Of a DNA stretch of 39,065 nucleotides, positions 24,832-33,247 are shown in pieces (the first letter of the stretch is position 1; the number at the start of each line of letters is the position of its first letter). The notes under the pieces are model-generated. The model made no database searches, was not told the DNA's origin, and saw nothing but the letters and a program-made list of their open reading frames with translations. The stretch is taken from contig JAETOP010000021.1 in assembly GCA_021771675.1 (NCBI GenBank), positions 1 through 39,065 of the forward strand, read 5' to 3'. Origin of the DNA: Oscillospiraceae bacterium. GTDB lineage: Bacteria > Bacillota_A > Clostridia > Oscillospirales > Oscillospiraceae. The position numbers and the translations under genes are program-made.

Positions 24832-25320
24832 TTAGAGGGAATCCCTCATTTTTCCAAAATCCTTAAGCATGGGAAAAGAGAGCTGACGCAGGGCCTCATA
24901 GGTGGCGATGGCCACGGCGTTGCTCAGGTTCAGGCTTCGGGCCTGATTACGCATGGGGATTCTAACGCAGCTGTCAAAATGCTCTTCCAGGAAGCTTTCC
25001 GGCAGACCCTTGGTTTCCTTGCCAAAAAACAGGTAGCAGCCATCGTGGAACTCCGCCTCTGTATAGCTCCGGGGGGCTTTGGTGGATAGGCACCACATTT
25101 CACGGACATCATTTCGGGAAAAAAAGTCATCAAGATTCTCATAGTCAAGAATCTCGACCAGATGCCAATAGTCCAATCCGGCCCGTTTGACAGCCTTTTC
25201 AGAGATGTCAAATCCCAGGGGGCGAATTAAGTGCAGACGACTTCCGGTGGCAGCGCAGGTTCTGGCAATGTTGCCGCAGTTCTGGGGGATTTCCGGCTCG
25301 ACCAATACAATATTCAGCAA
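24832..25320 (-). CDS. trmL: tRNA (cytidine/uridine(34)-2'-O)-methyltransferase
   Basis: 162 residues from TTG 25318-25320, eight bases after GGGAGG; a GTG three codons earlier is the alternative but abuts the ribosome site. The product begins [22 protein letters not shown], typical of SPOUT-family TrmL. The knot motifs [11 protein letters not shown] and [26 protein letters not shown] are intact. It methylates the wobble ribose of tRNA-Leu isoacceptors as a homodimer with S-adenosylmethionine. It is the first gene of the leftward trmL-pgk-tpiA run. Confidence 0.93.
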   Translation of the reverse strand: MLNIVLVEPEIPQNCGNIARTCAATGSRLHLIRPLGFDISEKAVKRAGLDYWHLVEILDYENLDDFFSRNDVREMWCLSTKAPRSYTEAEFHDGCYLFFGKETKGLPESFLEEHFDSCVRIPMRNQARSLNLSNAVAIATYEALRQLSFPMLKDFGKMRDSL

Positions 25321-25597
25321 GAAATCCACCTCCCGTCCGGTTGCGGTTTGAAAGTGCGCACAAACCCGTACAAAGCCTATTGTATGTCAAACGCCGGATA
25401 AAATCAATCCCAAAACTTGCTTTTTTTTCGGTTTTTATAGTATTCACATAAAAAAGTATAGTACCCGCTGAAATTTGTGAAAAAAATATATTGACAGAAA
25501 AAAGCGGCCCTGATATGAAGGAATCTTCTTGAATTGGCACAAATCTTCCAAACGAAAGAGTGCGGGATTGTTCAGAACAGCCATCTTGATTGAAGCA
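25321..25597. other. AT-rich intergenic leader of trmL
   Basis: This stretch has no coding frame I can support. It is markedly AT-rich (runs of A/T near 25421-25500) compared with its flanks. A TTTCAC-N16-TATACT pair on the minus strand (near 25450-25480) could be a promoter. TTGACA at about 25384-25389 lacks a good -10. No RNA gene or riboswitch consensus was recognised. Confidence 0.4.
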
Positions 25598-25627
25598 TAA
25601 AAATGGCGCACCCGAGATGGGTGCGCC
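25598..25627 (-). terminator. Terminator of the leftward lipoprotein gene
   Basis: A 9-bp perfect GC stem, GGCGCACCC (25605-25613) with GGGTGCGCC (25619-25627), has a 5-base loop. On the minus strand it is followed by ATTTTTATG, 15 bases after the stop of the lipoprotein gene. Confidence 0.9.
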
Positions 25628-25642
25628 GGAATTGGGGACGAC

Positions 25643-26515
25643 TTAGCCCGCAGCCATTTTCAGCTCGTTATTGTTGTAGAACCAGCTGCCGCCATTGGCG
25701 GTGAGCTCTGTGCTATCGGTAAGAGTGACTACCAGCATCAAATCCAGCTGATATTCATCGTCCATCTGGGGCATGGTGAAGCTGATGTTGGAGAGGCTGC
25801 TCTCGTAGCTGCCTTCGCCTTCTCCCTTGGGCAGGTCAATGTCCTGGGTCTCGATGGTCTCGCCGTTGAGCATAAATACCAGCTGTGCCTTCTGGAAGCC
25901 GATGGTGGTTCCGGCGGTGGTGAGCTGGGGCAGCTGGACACTGGCCCAACCGGCGGTGACGGTGAACTTCCCGCCTTCCTCCTTGAAGTCAGAGATGTAC
26001 AGGTTGCAGTAGGCATCCAGACTCCGCTTCATATAGACCAGGGAGTCATAGGCGTCACTGAGGGTGTAGTGCTCTCCCGCACCCTGAACGGGGAAGAAGA
26101 CGCACTCATATTCATAACCGTCGGCTGCCTCCAAATCCACAGAGGCGGTGAAATAGGTACCGTCCCAATTACAGGACACATTCTCCACTTCCTTACCGTC
26201 CAGACGGATCACAAAGGAAGCTCCCTGGCCCTTTTCGTAGGCTCTGGGCTGGGCGGTGAAGGTGACCGTTGCGCCGTTGCTGCTGCTCCACACCAGGGCA
26301 GCCATCTCCCAGGACTGGATGCCTCCCTCTAGCTCTGCATGCTCCAGGGAACCAGCAGTGACAGGAAGCGTTGTGACCTGATCCTGAGTGGCTTCGGTGG
26401 GAGCAACGGTGACTTGGGGTACTACCGGCTTGCTGGAGCAGCCGGTAAGAGCGGCGGCAACCAAGCACAGTGCAAGAGCACGGACAATCAAAGTTGATTT
26501 CTTTTTGTTGGACAT
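25643..26515 (-). CDS. Putative lipoprotein of unknown function
   Basis: 290 residues from ATG 26513-26515, which has AGGAGGAATCAGT before it; the frame is open 30 codons further but crosses the promoter. Signal peptide with lipobox LTGC, then a Thr/Pro-rich linker (VTVAPTEATQDQVTT). The mature part is rich in beta-strand patterns with several Trp (GGIQSWEMAALVW, FTASVDLEAADGYEYECVFFPV, GGSWFYNNNELK), suggesting Ig-like or jelly-roll domains on the cell surface. It is a single-gene unit with its own promoter and terminator. No family is recognised. Confidence 0.78.
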   Translation of the reverse strand: MSNKKKSTLIVRALALCLVAAALTGCSSKPVVPQVTVAPTEATQDQVTTLPVTAGSLEHAELEGGIQSWEMAALVWSSSNGATVTFTAQPRAYEKGQGASFVIRLDGKEVENVSCNWDGTYFTASVDLEAADGYEYECVFFPVQGAGEHYTLSDAYDSLVYMKRSLDAYCNLYISDFKEEGGKFTVTAGWASVQLPQLTTAGTTIGFQKAQLVFMLNGETIETQDIDLPKGEGEGSYESSLSNISFTMPQMDDEYQLDLMLVVTLTDSTELTANGGSWFYNNNELKMAAG

Positions 26516-26576
26516 ACTGATTCCTCCTGATGTACGCAAAATGCGACGAAGAGTTCTAAAAAATCTGGCTGGTTCC

Positions 26577-26605
26577 ATTATAGAATAAGCATCGAGAATT
26601 TGCAA
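26577..26605 (-). promoter_or_regulatory. Promoter of the lipoprotein gene
   Basis: On the minus strand TTGCAA (26600-26605), 17 bases, TATAAT (26577-26582). Confidence 0.75.
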
Positions 26606-26631
26606 CTTAAAAAAACTTTAATTTTATGGAA

Positions 26632-26674
26632 GCAAAACAACCGGGGCTGCCTCACTTGCGTGAAACAGCCCCGG
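26632..26674 (-). terminator. Terminator of the EF-G-like gene
   Basis: CCGGGGCTG (26641-26649) pairs with CAGCCCCGG (26666-26674), extended by CTCAC/GTGA inside. On the minus strand it is followed by TTGTTTTGC. Confidence 0.8.
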
Positions 26675-26686
26675 GGAATGGAAGGC

Positions 26687-28753
26687 TTAGTCCTCGTTGG
26701 CCTTGGCGTCGGCAATAATCTTCGCTTGGTTGGCCTTGGGAACTTCCTCGTAACGGTCGAATTTCAGGGAGAAGGAACCTCTGGCCTGGGTCATGGCTCG
26801 CAGGTCGATGGCATAACTGCCCATTTCAGCCATGGGAACCTCGGCCTCTACCACGGTATTGCCGTCACCGGCGGGGTTCATACCCATGACACGGCCCCGG
26901 CGCTTGTTCAAGTCGCCGATTACATCACCCATGTAGTTGTCGGGGATGGTGACCGCCAGAGCGCCGATGGGCTCCAGCAGGGTGGGCATTGCATTGGGCA
27001 TCGCTTCCTTGAAAGCCAGAATAGCGGCCATCTTAAATGCCATTTCGTTGGAGTCAACGGGATGGTAGGAGCCGTCGTACAGCACAGCCTTCAGGCCTAC
27101 CATGGGATAGCCAGCCAGGGGGCCCTTCTGAACGGCTTCCTGAATGCCCTTTTCAACAGCGGGATAGAAGTTGCGGGGCACGGAACCACCGAAGACTTCC
27201 TCGGCAAAGATCATATCATCCTGCTCATCCTGGGGCTCGAAGCGAATCCACACGTCGCCGAACTGGCCGGAACCGCCGGTCTGCTTCTTGTGACGGCCGT
27301 GGGCTTCCACCTTTTTCTTGATGCGCTCACGGTAGGCAACCTTTGCGGGGCTGAGCACCGCATCGACGCCAAAGCGGGTTTTGAGCTTGGAAACCAGCAC
27401 ATCCAGCTGCTGATCGCCGGAGCCGGAGATAATGAGCTGCTTGGTTTCGGGATTCATGTAGGTAGAGAAGGAGGGGTCTTCCTCATTCAGCCGGTTCAGG
27501 CCGGTGCCTACCTTTTCCTCCTGACCTCTGACCTTGGGAGCGATGGCCATGGAATAACAGGGCTCTGCGTAGGGAATTTGCTTCAGGCTGACAACCTTTC
27601 TGGGGTCGCACAGGGTATCGCCGGTCTTGACCTTGTCCATCTTGCCGATGGAGCCAATGTCGCCGCAGGTAAGAACCTTGACTTCGGTGTTCTTCTTGCC
27701 GCACATGGAGTAGAGCCTGCCCAGCTTCTCGGTTTCACCGGTGCGGGCGTTGACCAGGGTGGTATCGGAATTGATCTCACCGGAGAGTACCTTAATGAAG
27801 GAATATTTGCCGAACTGATCGGAAACGGTCTTCCAGACAAAGGCGGAGGGAACACCGCCGGGGGAAACCACGAATTCCTCCACCTTTCCATCGGCGGTGG
27901 TGGCCTTGTGGTAATTGCCCTCTACGGGGTTGGGCAGCAGCTCAATGATGTGATCCATCAGCATCAGAGAACCCAAGCAGGTAACACCGGAGCCGCAGAG
28001 CACGGGGAACAGGCTCAGGTCCACCACGCCCTGGCGCAGACCGGTAATCATCTCACGGTAGGTGAAGTCGTCGCCCTCGAAGAAACGATCCATCAGAGCT
28101 TCGTCGGTTTCGGCCACGGCTTCTTTCAAAGCATCGTTGAATTCCTCAATGACGGAGAGCTTGTCGTCAGGAACCTGAATTTCCACTCTCTTCAGCTTCT
28201 GCATTTCATAGGCACGCTTATTCAGCACGTCGATGATGCCGGTGACCTTCTTATTCGCACCCCAGATGGGCACGATAACGGGGGCAATCTTGTTGCCATA
28301 GCGCTCCCGCAGGGCCTCGAAGGTGGCGTTGTAGTCGGAATTATCCTCATCCACCTTGGAGATGTAGATAAACCGGGGCATATTCCGCTCTTCGCAGTAC
28401 TTCCAAGCCTTTTCAAAGCCCACAGTGATACCGTCTTTGGCGGAGAGCACCAGAATGGCGGCATCGGCGGCACGGAGGGCCTCCATCGCGGCACCGGCAA
28501 AATCAAAGCCGCCCGGAGTGTCCAAAAGGTTGATTTTGGTGTTGTGATATTCCAGAGGGATCACCGAGGTGGAAATGGAAATGTTGCGGCGGATCTCCTC
28601 GGGATCATAGTCACTAACGGTGTTGCCGTCGGCATTTTTGCCCATGCGGTCAATTGCACCGGTCATGTAAAGTAAGCTCTCTGCCAGAGCGGACTTGCCG
28701 CTCCCGCTGTGGCCCAGCAGACAGACGTTGCGAATGGCGTTGACAGTGTACAT
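26687..28753 (-). CDS. EF-G-like translational GTPase (EF-G type 2), atypical G motifs
   Basis: 688 residues, with all five EF-G domains. G1 reads GHSGSGKS, where canonical EF-G has AHIDAGKT. G3 reads DTPGGFDF: the catalytic His of DTPGHVDF is Gly. G4 reads ISKVDE, with Ser where NKxD has Asn. Domains II-V are well kept (HGRHKKQTGGSGQFGDVWIRFEP, GYPMVGLKAVLYDGSYHPVDSNEMAFK, RRGRVMGMNP). This is the second EF-G class of many bacteria, not the main elongation factor, which sits with rpsL/rpsG/tuf. Its ribosome role is not settled; weaker GTP hydrolysis is expected. It is monocistronic, with an AAAGGAG site, promoter 28807-28835 and terminator 26632-26674. Confidence 0.92.
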   Translation of the reverse strand: MYTVNAIRNVCLLGHSGSGKSALAESLLYMTGAIDRMGKNADGNTVSDYDPEEIRRNISISTSVIPLEYHNTKINLLDTPGGFDFAGAAMEALRAADAAILVLSAKDGITVGFEKAWKYCEERNMPRFIYISKVDEDNSDYNATFEALRERYGNKIAPVIVPIWGANKKVTGIIDVLNKRAYEMQKLKRVEIQVPDDKLSVIEEFNDALKEAVAETDEALMDRFFEGDDFTYREMITGLRQGVVDLSLFPVLCGSGVTCLGSLMLMDHIIELLPNPVEGNYHKATTADGKVEEFVVSPGGVPSAFVWKTVSDQFGKYSFIKVLSGEINSDTTLVNARTGETEKLGRLYSMCGKKNTEVKVLTCGDIGSIGKMDKVKTGDTLCDPRKVVSLKQIPYAEPCYSMAIAPKVRGQEEKVGTGLNRLNEEDPSFSTYMNPETKQLIISGSGDQQLDVLVSKLKTRFGVDAVLSPAKVAYRERIKKKVEAHGRHKKQTGGSGQFGDVWIRFEPQDEQDDMIFAEEVFGGSVPRNFYPAVEKGIQEAVQKGPLAGYPMVGLKAVLYDGSYHPVDSNEMAFKMAAILAFKEAMPNAMPTLLEPIGALAVTIPDNYMGDVIGDLNKRRGRVMGMNPAGDGNTVVEAEVPMAEMGSYAIDLRAMTQARGSFSLKFDRYEEVPKANQAKIIADAKANED

Positions 28754-28806
28754 AGTTGAAAAACTCCTTTCGGGATGGTGTGCCTTGCAGACACCCGAAT
28801 AGGGAC

Positions 28807-28835
28807 ATTATACACGAAGACAGCTAGGATTTCAA
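28807..28835 (-). promoter_or_regulatory. Promoter of the EF-G-like gene
   Basis: On the minus strand TTGAAA (28830-28835), 17 bases, a perfect TATAAT (28807-28812). It shares the ~390-base divergent intergenic region 28754-29145 with the glycan operon. Between the two promoters (28840-29060) I see no gene, RNA or clear operator. Confidence 0.75.
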
Positions 28836-29066
28836 TTCTTATTTTCGTCAAAATGTAAAATTGTGTATTTTACCCGAGGCACATTTGTTTTTCTGTGCAA
28901 TTACCACAAAATTCTTATCATTTTTTTGTTAATTCAGCAGTTCGCCCGTGTCCCAGCAAGCAGGAAAATTGTTGTCGTCTCTGCTCAGAGCTTATTCCTC
29001 AAAAGTGAGGGCAGCGAAATTACTCCAGGGTGAATGATGTGCCGGTACCTTTATTTTGTGCGATGA

Positions 29067-29095
29067 TTGAAATTTTACCGGACTTGTGGTATTCT
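29067..29095 (+). promoter_or_regulatory. Promoter of the glycan operon
   Basis: TTGAAA (29067-29072), 17 bases, TATTCT (29090-29095), about 50 bases before the first start codon. Confidence 0.65.
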
Positions 29096-29145
29096 AATGT
29101 CAAACAAAATAGATTTTGCCAGCTCAAAGAAAAGAGAGTGAGAAA

Positions 29146-30432
29146 ATGCTGATTCCAGAAAACCATCATTTTGTGAAATTTGAAAAAAAGGTGTGGTTGT
29201 CCTCACCCACCATGTATCCGGATTCCATGGATTATGTGATGGAGGCTTATCGAACCAACTGGATGTCCACCATTGGAGAAAACATCAATGAGGTGGAGCG
29301 TGAGGTCTGCCGGAAGGTTGGGTGCAAATACGCTGTGGCCCTCTCCGCCGGTACGGCTGCGCTGCATCTTGCCATGAAACTGGCAGGGGAGCAGCTTTAC
29401 GGCAAGCCACCCATTGGCAAGGGTGCCCTTGAGGGGCGCTTGGTTGCCGCCAGCGACATGACCTTTGACGCCACGGTGAATCCCATCGCCTATGAGGGCG
29501 GCATCCCTGTTTTCATTGATACGGAGTACGACACCTGGAACATGGATCCGGTGGCTTTGGAAAAAGCCTTTGAAATCTATCCGGAAATCAAGCTTGTCGT
29601 GTTCGCCCATCTGTATGGTACTCCGGGAAAGGTTGACGCCCTTCGGGAAGTGTGCGCCAGACATGGGGCGATTATCATTGAAGATGCCGCAGAGTCCCTT
29701 GGTGCGTCCTACAAAGGTGTTCAGACCGGTTCCTTCGGAACATACAACGCCATCTCCTTCAACGGGAACAAAATTATCACCGGTTCCTCCGGCGGAATGC
29801 TGCTCACCGACGAGAAGGAGGCGGCGGAAAAGGTTCGCAAGTGGTCCACCCAATCCCGGGAGCGGGCTGCCTGGTATCAGCACGAGGAGCTGGGCTACAA
29901 TTACCGCATGAGCAACGTTATTGCGGGCGTCGTCCGGGGGCAGCTTCCCCATTTGGAGGAGCATATCGCCCGAAAAAAAGAAATCTATCAGCGCTATCAG
30001 GAGAGTTTCCGGGGCCTGCCGGTAAAAATGAACCCCTATGACGAAAATAACAGCGAGCCGAATTTCTGGCTCAGCTGCATGATCATCAACCGGGATGCCA
30101 TGTGCGCCCAGGTCAGAGGGGAGCGGGAGGCGCTCTTCGTTCCGGAGCACGGGAAGAGCTGTCCCACCGAGATTCTGGAGGCAATTGCCTCCATCAATGC
30201 CGAGGGCCGTCCCATTTGGAAGCCCATGCACATGCAGCCCATTTACCGGATGAATCCTTTTGTGGTTCGTGATGGCAGCGGCCGGGCCAGAACCAACGCC
30301 TACATCGAGGGCGGGTGCCTGGATGTAGGGATGGATATTTTTGAAAGAGGCCTGTGCCTGCCCAGCGACCATAAAATGACGCCTCAGCAGCAGGACAGAA
30401 TCATCGAGGTAATCAGAGCCTGTTTTGAATAA
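29146..30432 (+). CDS. DegT/DnrJ/EryC1/StrS-family sugar aminotransferase
   Basis: 428 residues from ATG 29146; the frame is open to a TTG ten codons earlier, but family-like sequence starts at MLIPENHHFVKFEKKVWLS. It is a PLP enzyme that aminates a keto-sugar nucleotide, normally the 4-keto position. Motifs are GCKYAVALSAGTAALHLA, IIEDAAESLGASYKG and the PLP-lysine region SFNGNKIITGSSGGML, then YNYRMSNVIAGVVRGQL. It resembles PglE/EpsN-type enzymes of bacillosamine-like pathways. It is the first gene of a five-gene operon (18 bases to the next). No NDP-sugar 4,6-dehydratase is in the window, so its substrate must come from elsewhere. Confidence 0.92.
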   Translation: MLIPENHHFVKFEKKVWLSSPTMYPDSMDYVMEAYRTNWMSTIGENINEVEREVCRKVGCKYAVALSAGTAALHLAMKLAGEQLYGKPPIGKGALEGRLVAASDMTFDATVNPIAYEGGIPVFIDTEYDTWNMDPVALEKAFEIYPEIKLVVFAHLYGTPGKVDALREVCARHGAIIIEDAAESLGASYKGVQTGSFGTYNAISFNGNKIITGSSGGMLLTDEKEAAEKVRKWSTQSRERAAWYQHEELGYNYRMSNVIAGVVRGQLPHLEEHIARKKEIYQRYQESFRGLPVKMNPYDENNSEPNFWLSCMIINRDAMCAQVRGEREALFVPEHGKSCPTEILEAIASINAEGRPIWKPMHMQPIYRMNPFVVRDGSGRARTNAYIEGGCLDVGMDIFERGLCLPSDHKMTPQQQDRIIEVIRACFE

Positions 30433-30450
30433 ATGAATTGAGGAAGAGAG

Positions 30451-31083
30451 ATGGAGAAACACACCCCTTTCGGCCCCTATGAGAAATATTTCAAGCGCCC
30501 TCTGGATATTGTGTGCGGCCTGGCGGCAGTTCTTGTTTTTTCCTGGCTCTATCTGCTTCTGGCCATTCTTGGGGCGATCTTTATGAGAGGAAATCCCTTC
30601 TTCACCCAGGAACGGCCCGGAAAGGACGAAAAAATTTTCAAACTAATCAAATTTCGTACCATGGATAACCGACGGGATCAGGAAGGTCGTTTGCTCCCGG
30701 ATGCGGTTCGGCTCAACAGGTACGGGCGTTTTTTACGGAAAACCAGCCTGGATGAGCTGCCGGAGGCTTTTAATATCATCAAAGGCGACATGAGCGTCAT
30801 CGGACCGAGACCACTGCTGGTTCAATACCTGCCCCTCTATTCCGAAACCCAGCGGCACCGCCATGATGTTCGCCCAGGCCTGTCCGGATATGCCCAGGTG
30901 AACGGGAGGAACGCAATTTCCTGGACACACCGGTTTGAACTGGACTGCGCTTATGTTCAGAAAATTACATTCCTGGGCGACTTAAAGATCATTTGTCAGA
31001 CCATAAGAAAGGCCTTCCTAAAGCAGGAGGGGATTTCCTCTGAAACCTGCGACACCATGGAAGATTTTGATGGGACAAACTAA
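30451..31083 (+). CDS. Bacterial sugar transferase (PglC/WcaJ-type phosphoglycosyl transferase)
   Basis: 210 residues, the size of the minimal monotopic class. One N-terminal re-entrant hydrophobic helix (KRPLDIVCGLAAVLVFSWLYLLLAI) is followed by FTQERPGKDEKIFKLIKFRTM, the catalytic Asp-Glu pair in KTSLDELPEAFNIIKGDMS, VIGPRPLL and RPGLSGYAQVNGRNAI. It transfers a phospho-sugar from its UDP-sugar to undecaprenyl phosphate on the inner membrane face, starting a lipid-linked glycan. Its sugar is probably the amino sugar made by the gene before it. AGGAAG lies just ahead of the ATG. Confidence 0.95.
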   Translation: MEKHTPFGPYEKYFKRPLDIVCGLAAVLVFSWLYLLLAILGAIFMRGNPFFTQERPGKDEKIFKLIKFRTMDNRRDQEGRLLPDAVRLNRYGRFLRKTSLDELPEAFNIIKGDMSVIGPRPLLVQYLPLYSETQRHRHDVRPGLSGYAQVNGRNAISWTHRFELDCAYVQKITFLGDLKIICQTIRKAFLKQEGISSETCDTMEDFDGTN

Positions 31084-31098
31084 CAGGGGAGACTGAAA

Positions 31099-32268
31099 TT
31101 GAAAACGCCATACTATGTCATCGATCAAAAGGCGCTGGACGACAATTTTGAGAAGCTGAAGCAGGCGCTTCAAAACAATTGGAAAAATTCAATCATCGGA
31201 TATTCCTATAAAACTAATGCCCTTCCCTGGATTATTCAGCATTTCAATCAGCTCGGCTGCTATGCGGAGGTGGTCTCCGAGGAGGAGTATCACCTTGCGA
31301 AGCTGATCGGCGTCCAAAAGGGAAAGATTATTTATAATGGGCCAATCAAGACAAAGGAAACCTTCCTGGAAGCAATTCAGAACGGCTGCATTGTCAATAT
31401 TGATTCCAGCCGTGAAATAGACTGGGTGGATGAGCTTCCCCCGGAGAATCGAGCGGTGGGCATCCGGATCAATTTTGACGTTGAGCGTATGTGTCCCGGA
31501 CAGTCCCAGTGCCCGGAAGAGGGGGGCAGGTTTGGCTTCTGCTATGAAAATGGTGAATTTGCCAGAGCCATAGCCGCCTTGCGAGCAAGAAATGTCCGGA
31601 TTGCAGGCCTGCACCTCCACACAAGCTCCAAGTCAAGAGGGCTGGACATCTATCGTGCCATTGCCACGGTTGCGTGTCAGGTGCAGGAGGAATTTCGGTT
31701 TGATCTGGATTACATCGATGTGGGGGGCGGTTTTTTCGGTGGGCTGCCGACGAAGCCCCAGTTTGATGAATACCTTTCCCTGATGGCGGAAATTCTCAGC
31801 AGCCAATTTGACAGGAAGCGGACAACGCTTGTGATTGAACCTGGCATGGCGGTGATAGGCGCTTATGTTCGTTACGTGACTTCAGTGATCGATGTAAAGG
31901 ATACCCAGTATAACCGTTTTGTGGTCACCGATGGAAGCCGTACCAGCATTGACCCACTGATGACCAAATCCTCCTATTTCCATTCCTACCGGCGGCTGCA
32001 TGACGGCGGAGTGATTCCGAAGCAGATTATCTGCGGCTACACCTGTATGGAGCATGACCGGCTCTTTACGGCGGAAAACGAGTCCGGGCTTTTGCCGGGA
32101 GATCAGATCATTTATGACAAGGTGGGCGCCTATACCATGTGCCTGACGCCCCTTTTCATCAAGTACTTCCCGGATGTGTATGTGGAGCGCAACGGCCGTT
32201 TCCGGAAGGTTCGGGAAGCCTGGACGCCAGAAGAATTTATGATGAAATCCCAAACAGCAGAGGAATAG
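31099..32268 (+). CDS. LysA/ornithine decarboxylase-fold PLP enzyme
   Basis: 389 residues from TTG 31099, eight bases after AGGGGAG. It is a fold-type III PLP enzyme: barrel start YYVIDQKALDDNF, PLP lysine K38 in GYSYKTNALPW, His in GLHLHTSSKS, the phosphate loop DVGGGFFGG and VIEPGMAVIG. The second domain keeps CGYTCMEHDRL, the C-x-E-x-x-D of active decarboxylases, and YDKVGAYTM. It most likely decarboxylates an amino acid or amino-acid derivative. Its position next to an ATP-grasp ligase suggests the product is attached to the glycan. It is not the housekeeping LysA as judged by context; the substrate is unknown. Confidence 0.87.
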   Translation: MKTPYYVIDQKALDDNFEKLKQALQNNWKNSIIGYSYKTNALPWIIQHFNQLGCYAEVVSEEEYHLAKLIGVQKGKIIYNGPIKTKETFLEAIQNGCIVNIDSSREIDWVDELPPENRAVGIRINFDVERMCPGQSQCPEEGGRFGFCYENGEFARAIAALRARNVRIAGLHLHTSSKSRGLDIYRAIATVACQVQEEFRFDLDYIDVGGGFFGGLPTKPQFDEYLSLMAEILSSQFDRKRTTLVIEPGMAVIGAYVRYVTSVIDVKDTQYNRFVVTDGSRTSIDPLMTKSSYFHSYRRLHDGGVIPKQIICGYTCMEHDRLFTAENESGLLPGDQIIYDKVGAYTMCLTPLFIKYFPDVYVERNGRFRKVREAWTPEEFMMKSQTAEE

Positions 32269-32272
32269 ACAT

Positions 32273-33247
32273 ATGAATATTTTGATTCTGAGTTCCGGAA
32301 CCAGAAATAAGGTTGTGGAGTATTTCAAAAAGACTTTGGCAGGGCAGGGGAAAGTGATTTGCACGGACATGAGCAGTCTTGCGCCTTCGGTTTATGAGGC
32401 GGATCAGTTCTACACCGTCCCCAGAATGACTGCTCCCGGCTATATCGATGTGATTTTGGACATCTGTAAAAAGGAAAAGGTTGACGGCGTACTCTCCCTG
32501 ATTGACCCGGAGCTGTCTCTGCTGGCAGAGAACGAAGAGCGCTTCATCCAAATTGGCACAAAAGTAATCGGTTCCTCCTATGAGCTATGCGAAATGTCCC
32601 TTGATAAGTTACAAATGTACCGTTGGCTCACTGCTCATGGCTACCGGTGCGCCAAATCCTACATGGACAAAGAAGCCTTCTATGCCGATGTGGCGGCAGG
32701 GAAGGCACACTATCCCGTTTTTGTGAAGCCCGCCAGAGGCAGCGCCAGCATTGCTATTTCCAAGGTATATGACCAGCAGACCATTGACCTTCTCTTTTCC
32801 CACAGTGATGGTTTGATGATTCAGGAATTCCTGGACGGACAGGAAATTGGGGCGGATGTCTATATCGACATGGTATCCCACCAGGTGGTTTCCATCTTCA
32901 CCAAGAAGAAAATCCTCATGCGGGCAGGGGAGACGGACAAGGCTGTTTCCTTCCGGGACGAGAAGCTGTTTCAGCTGATTGAGAAATTTGTAACAGAGGC
33001 AGGTTTCCTGGGCCAGATTGACATTGATATTTTCCAGGTAAACGGAGAGTATTATATCTCCGAGGTCAATCCACGCTTTGGCGGCGGGTATCCCCACGCC
33101 TATGAATGTGGCTGTAACCACATGGAGCTGATTGTCAATAATCTCCACGGAAACCCCAATCCCCGCCGCATCGGGGAATATGAAGAGGGAATCTGCATGA
33201 TGAAGTACAATGAGGTAATGGTCAGAAAGATTAGTGGTGTGCTATGA
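32273..33247 (+). CDS. ATP-grasp ligase
   Basis: 324 residues, starting 4 bases after the decarboxylase stop. The N-terminal Rossmann-like part MNILILSSGTRNKVVEYF is followed by the central domain with LDKLQMYRWLTAHGY and VFVKPARGSASIAISKV (ATP-binding Lys). The metal-binding end is GQIDIDIFQVNGEYYISEVNPRFGGGYPHAY. It resembles the CarB-like ATP-grasp group that joins an amine to a carboxylate through an acyl phosphate. In this operon the likely product is an amide between an amino acid (or related compound) and an amino sugar, replacing the usual acetyltransferase. It overlaps the next gene by 4 bases. Confidence 0.9.
   Translation: MNILILSSGTRNKVVEYFKKTLAGQGKVICTDMSSLAPSVYEADQFYTVPRMTAPGYIDVILDICKKEKVDGVLSLIDPELSLLAENEERFIQIGTKVIGSSYELCEMSLDKLQMYRWLTAHGYRCAKSYMDKEAFYADVAAGKAHYPVFVKPARGSASIAISKVYDQQTIDLLFSHSDGLMIQEFLDGQEIGADVYIDMVSHQVVSIFTKKKILMRAGETDKAVSFRDEKLFQLIEKFVTEAGFLGQIDIDIFQVNGEYYISEVNPRFGGGYPHAYECGCNHMELIVNNLHGNPNPRRIGEYEEGICMMKYNEVMVRKISGVL

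Noticed and set aside
23541..24866. A 441-codon plus-strand frame opposite pgk
   Set aside because: Antisense shadow of pgk; no ribosome site and low-complexity composition.
26600..28675. A 691-codon open frame on the plus strand opposite the EF-G-like gene
   Set aside because: It is the antisense shadow of a well-supported EF-G-like gene in GC-rich DNA; its product is a Gly/His/Val-rich string with no recognisable domain.
29203..30462. A 419-codon minus-strand frame opposite the aminotransferase gene
   Set aside because: Shadow of a clear DegT-family gene in an operon of the other direction.
31099..32268. Calling the LysA-fold enzyme diaminopimelate decarboxylase (lysA)
   Set aside because: The fold and active-site residues fit the superfamily, but the glycan operon context and its ATP-grasp partner make a housekeeping lysine role doubtful.
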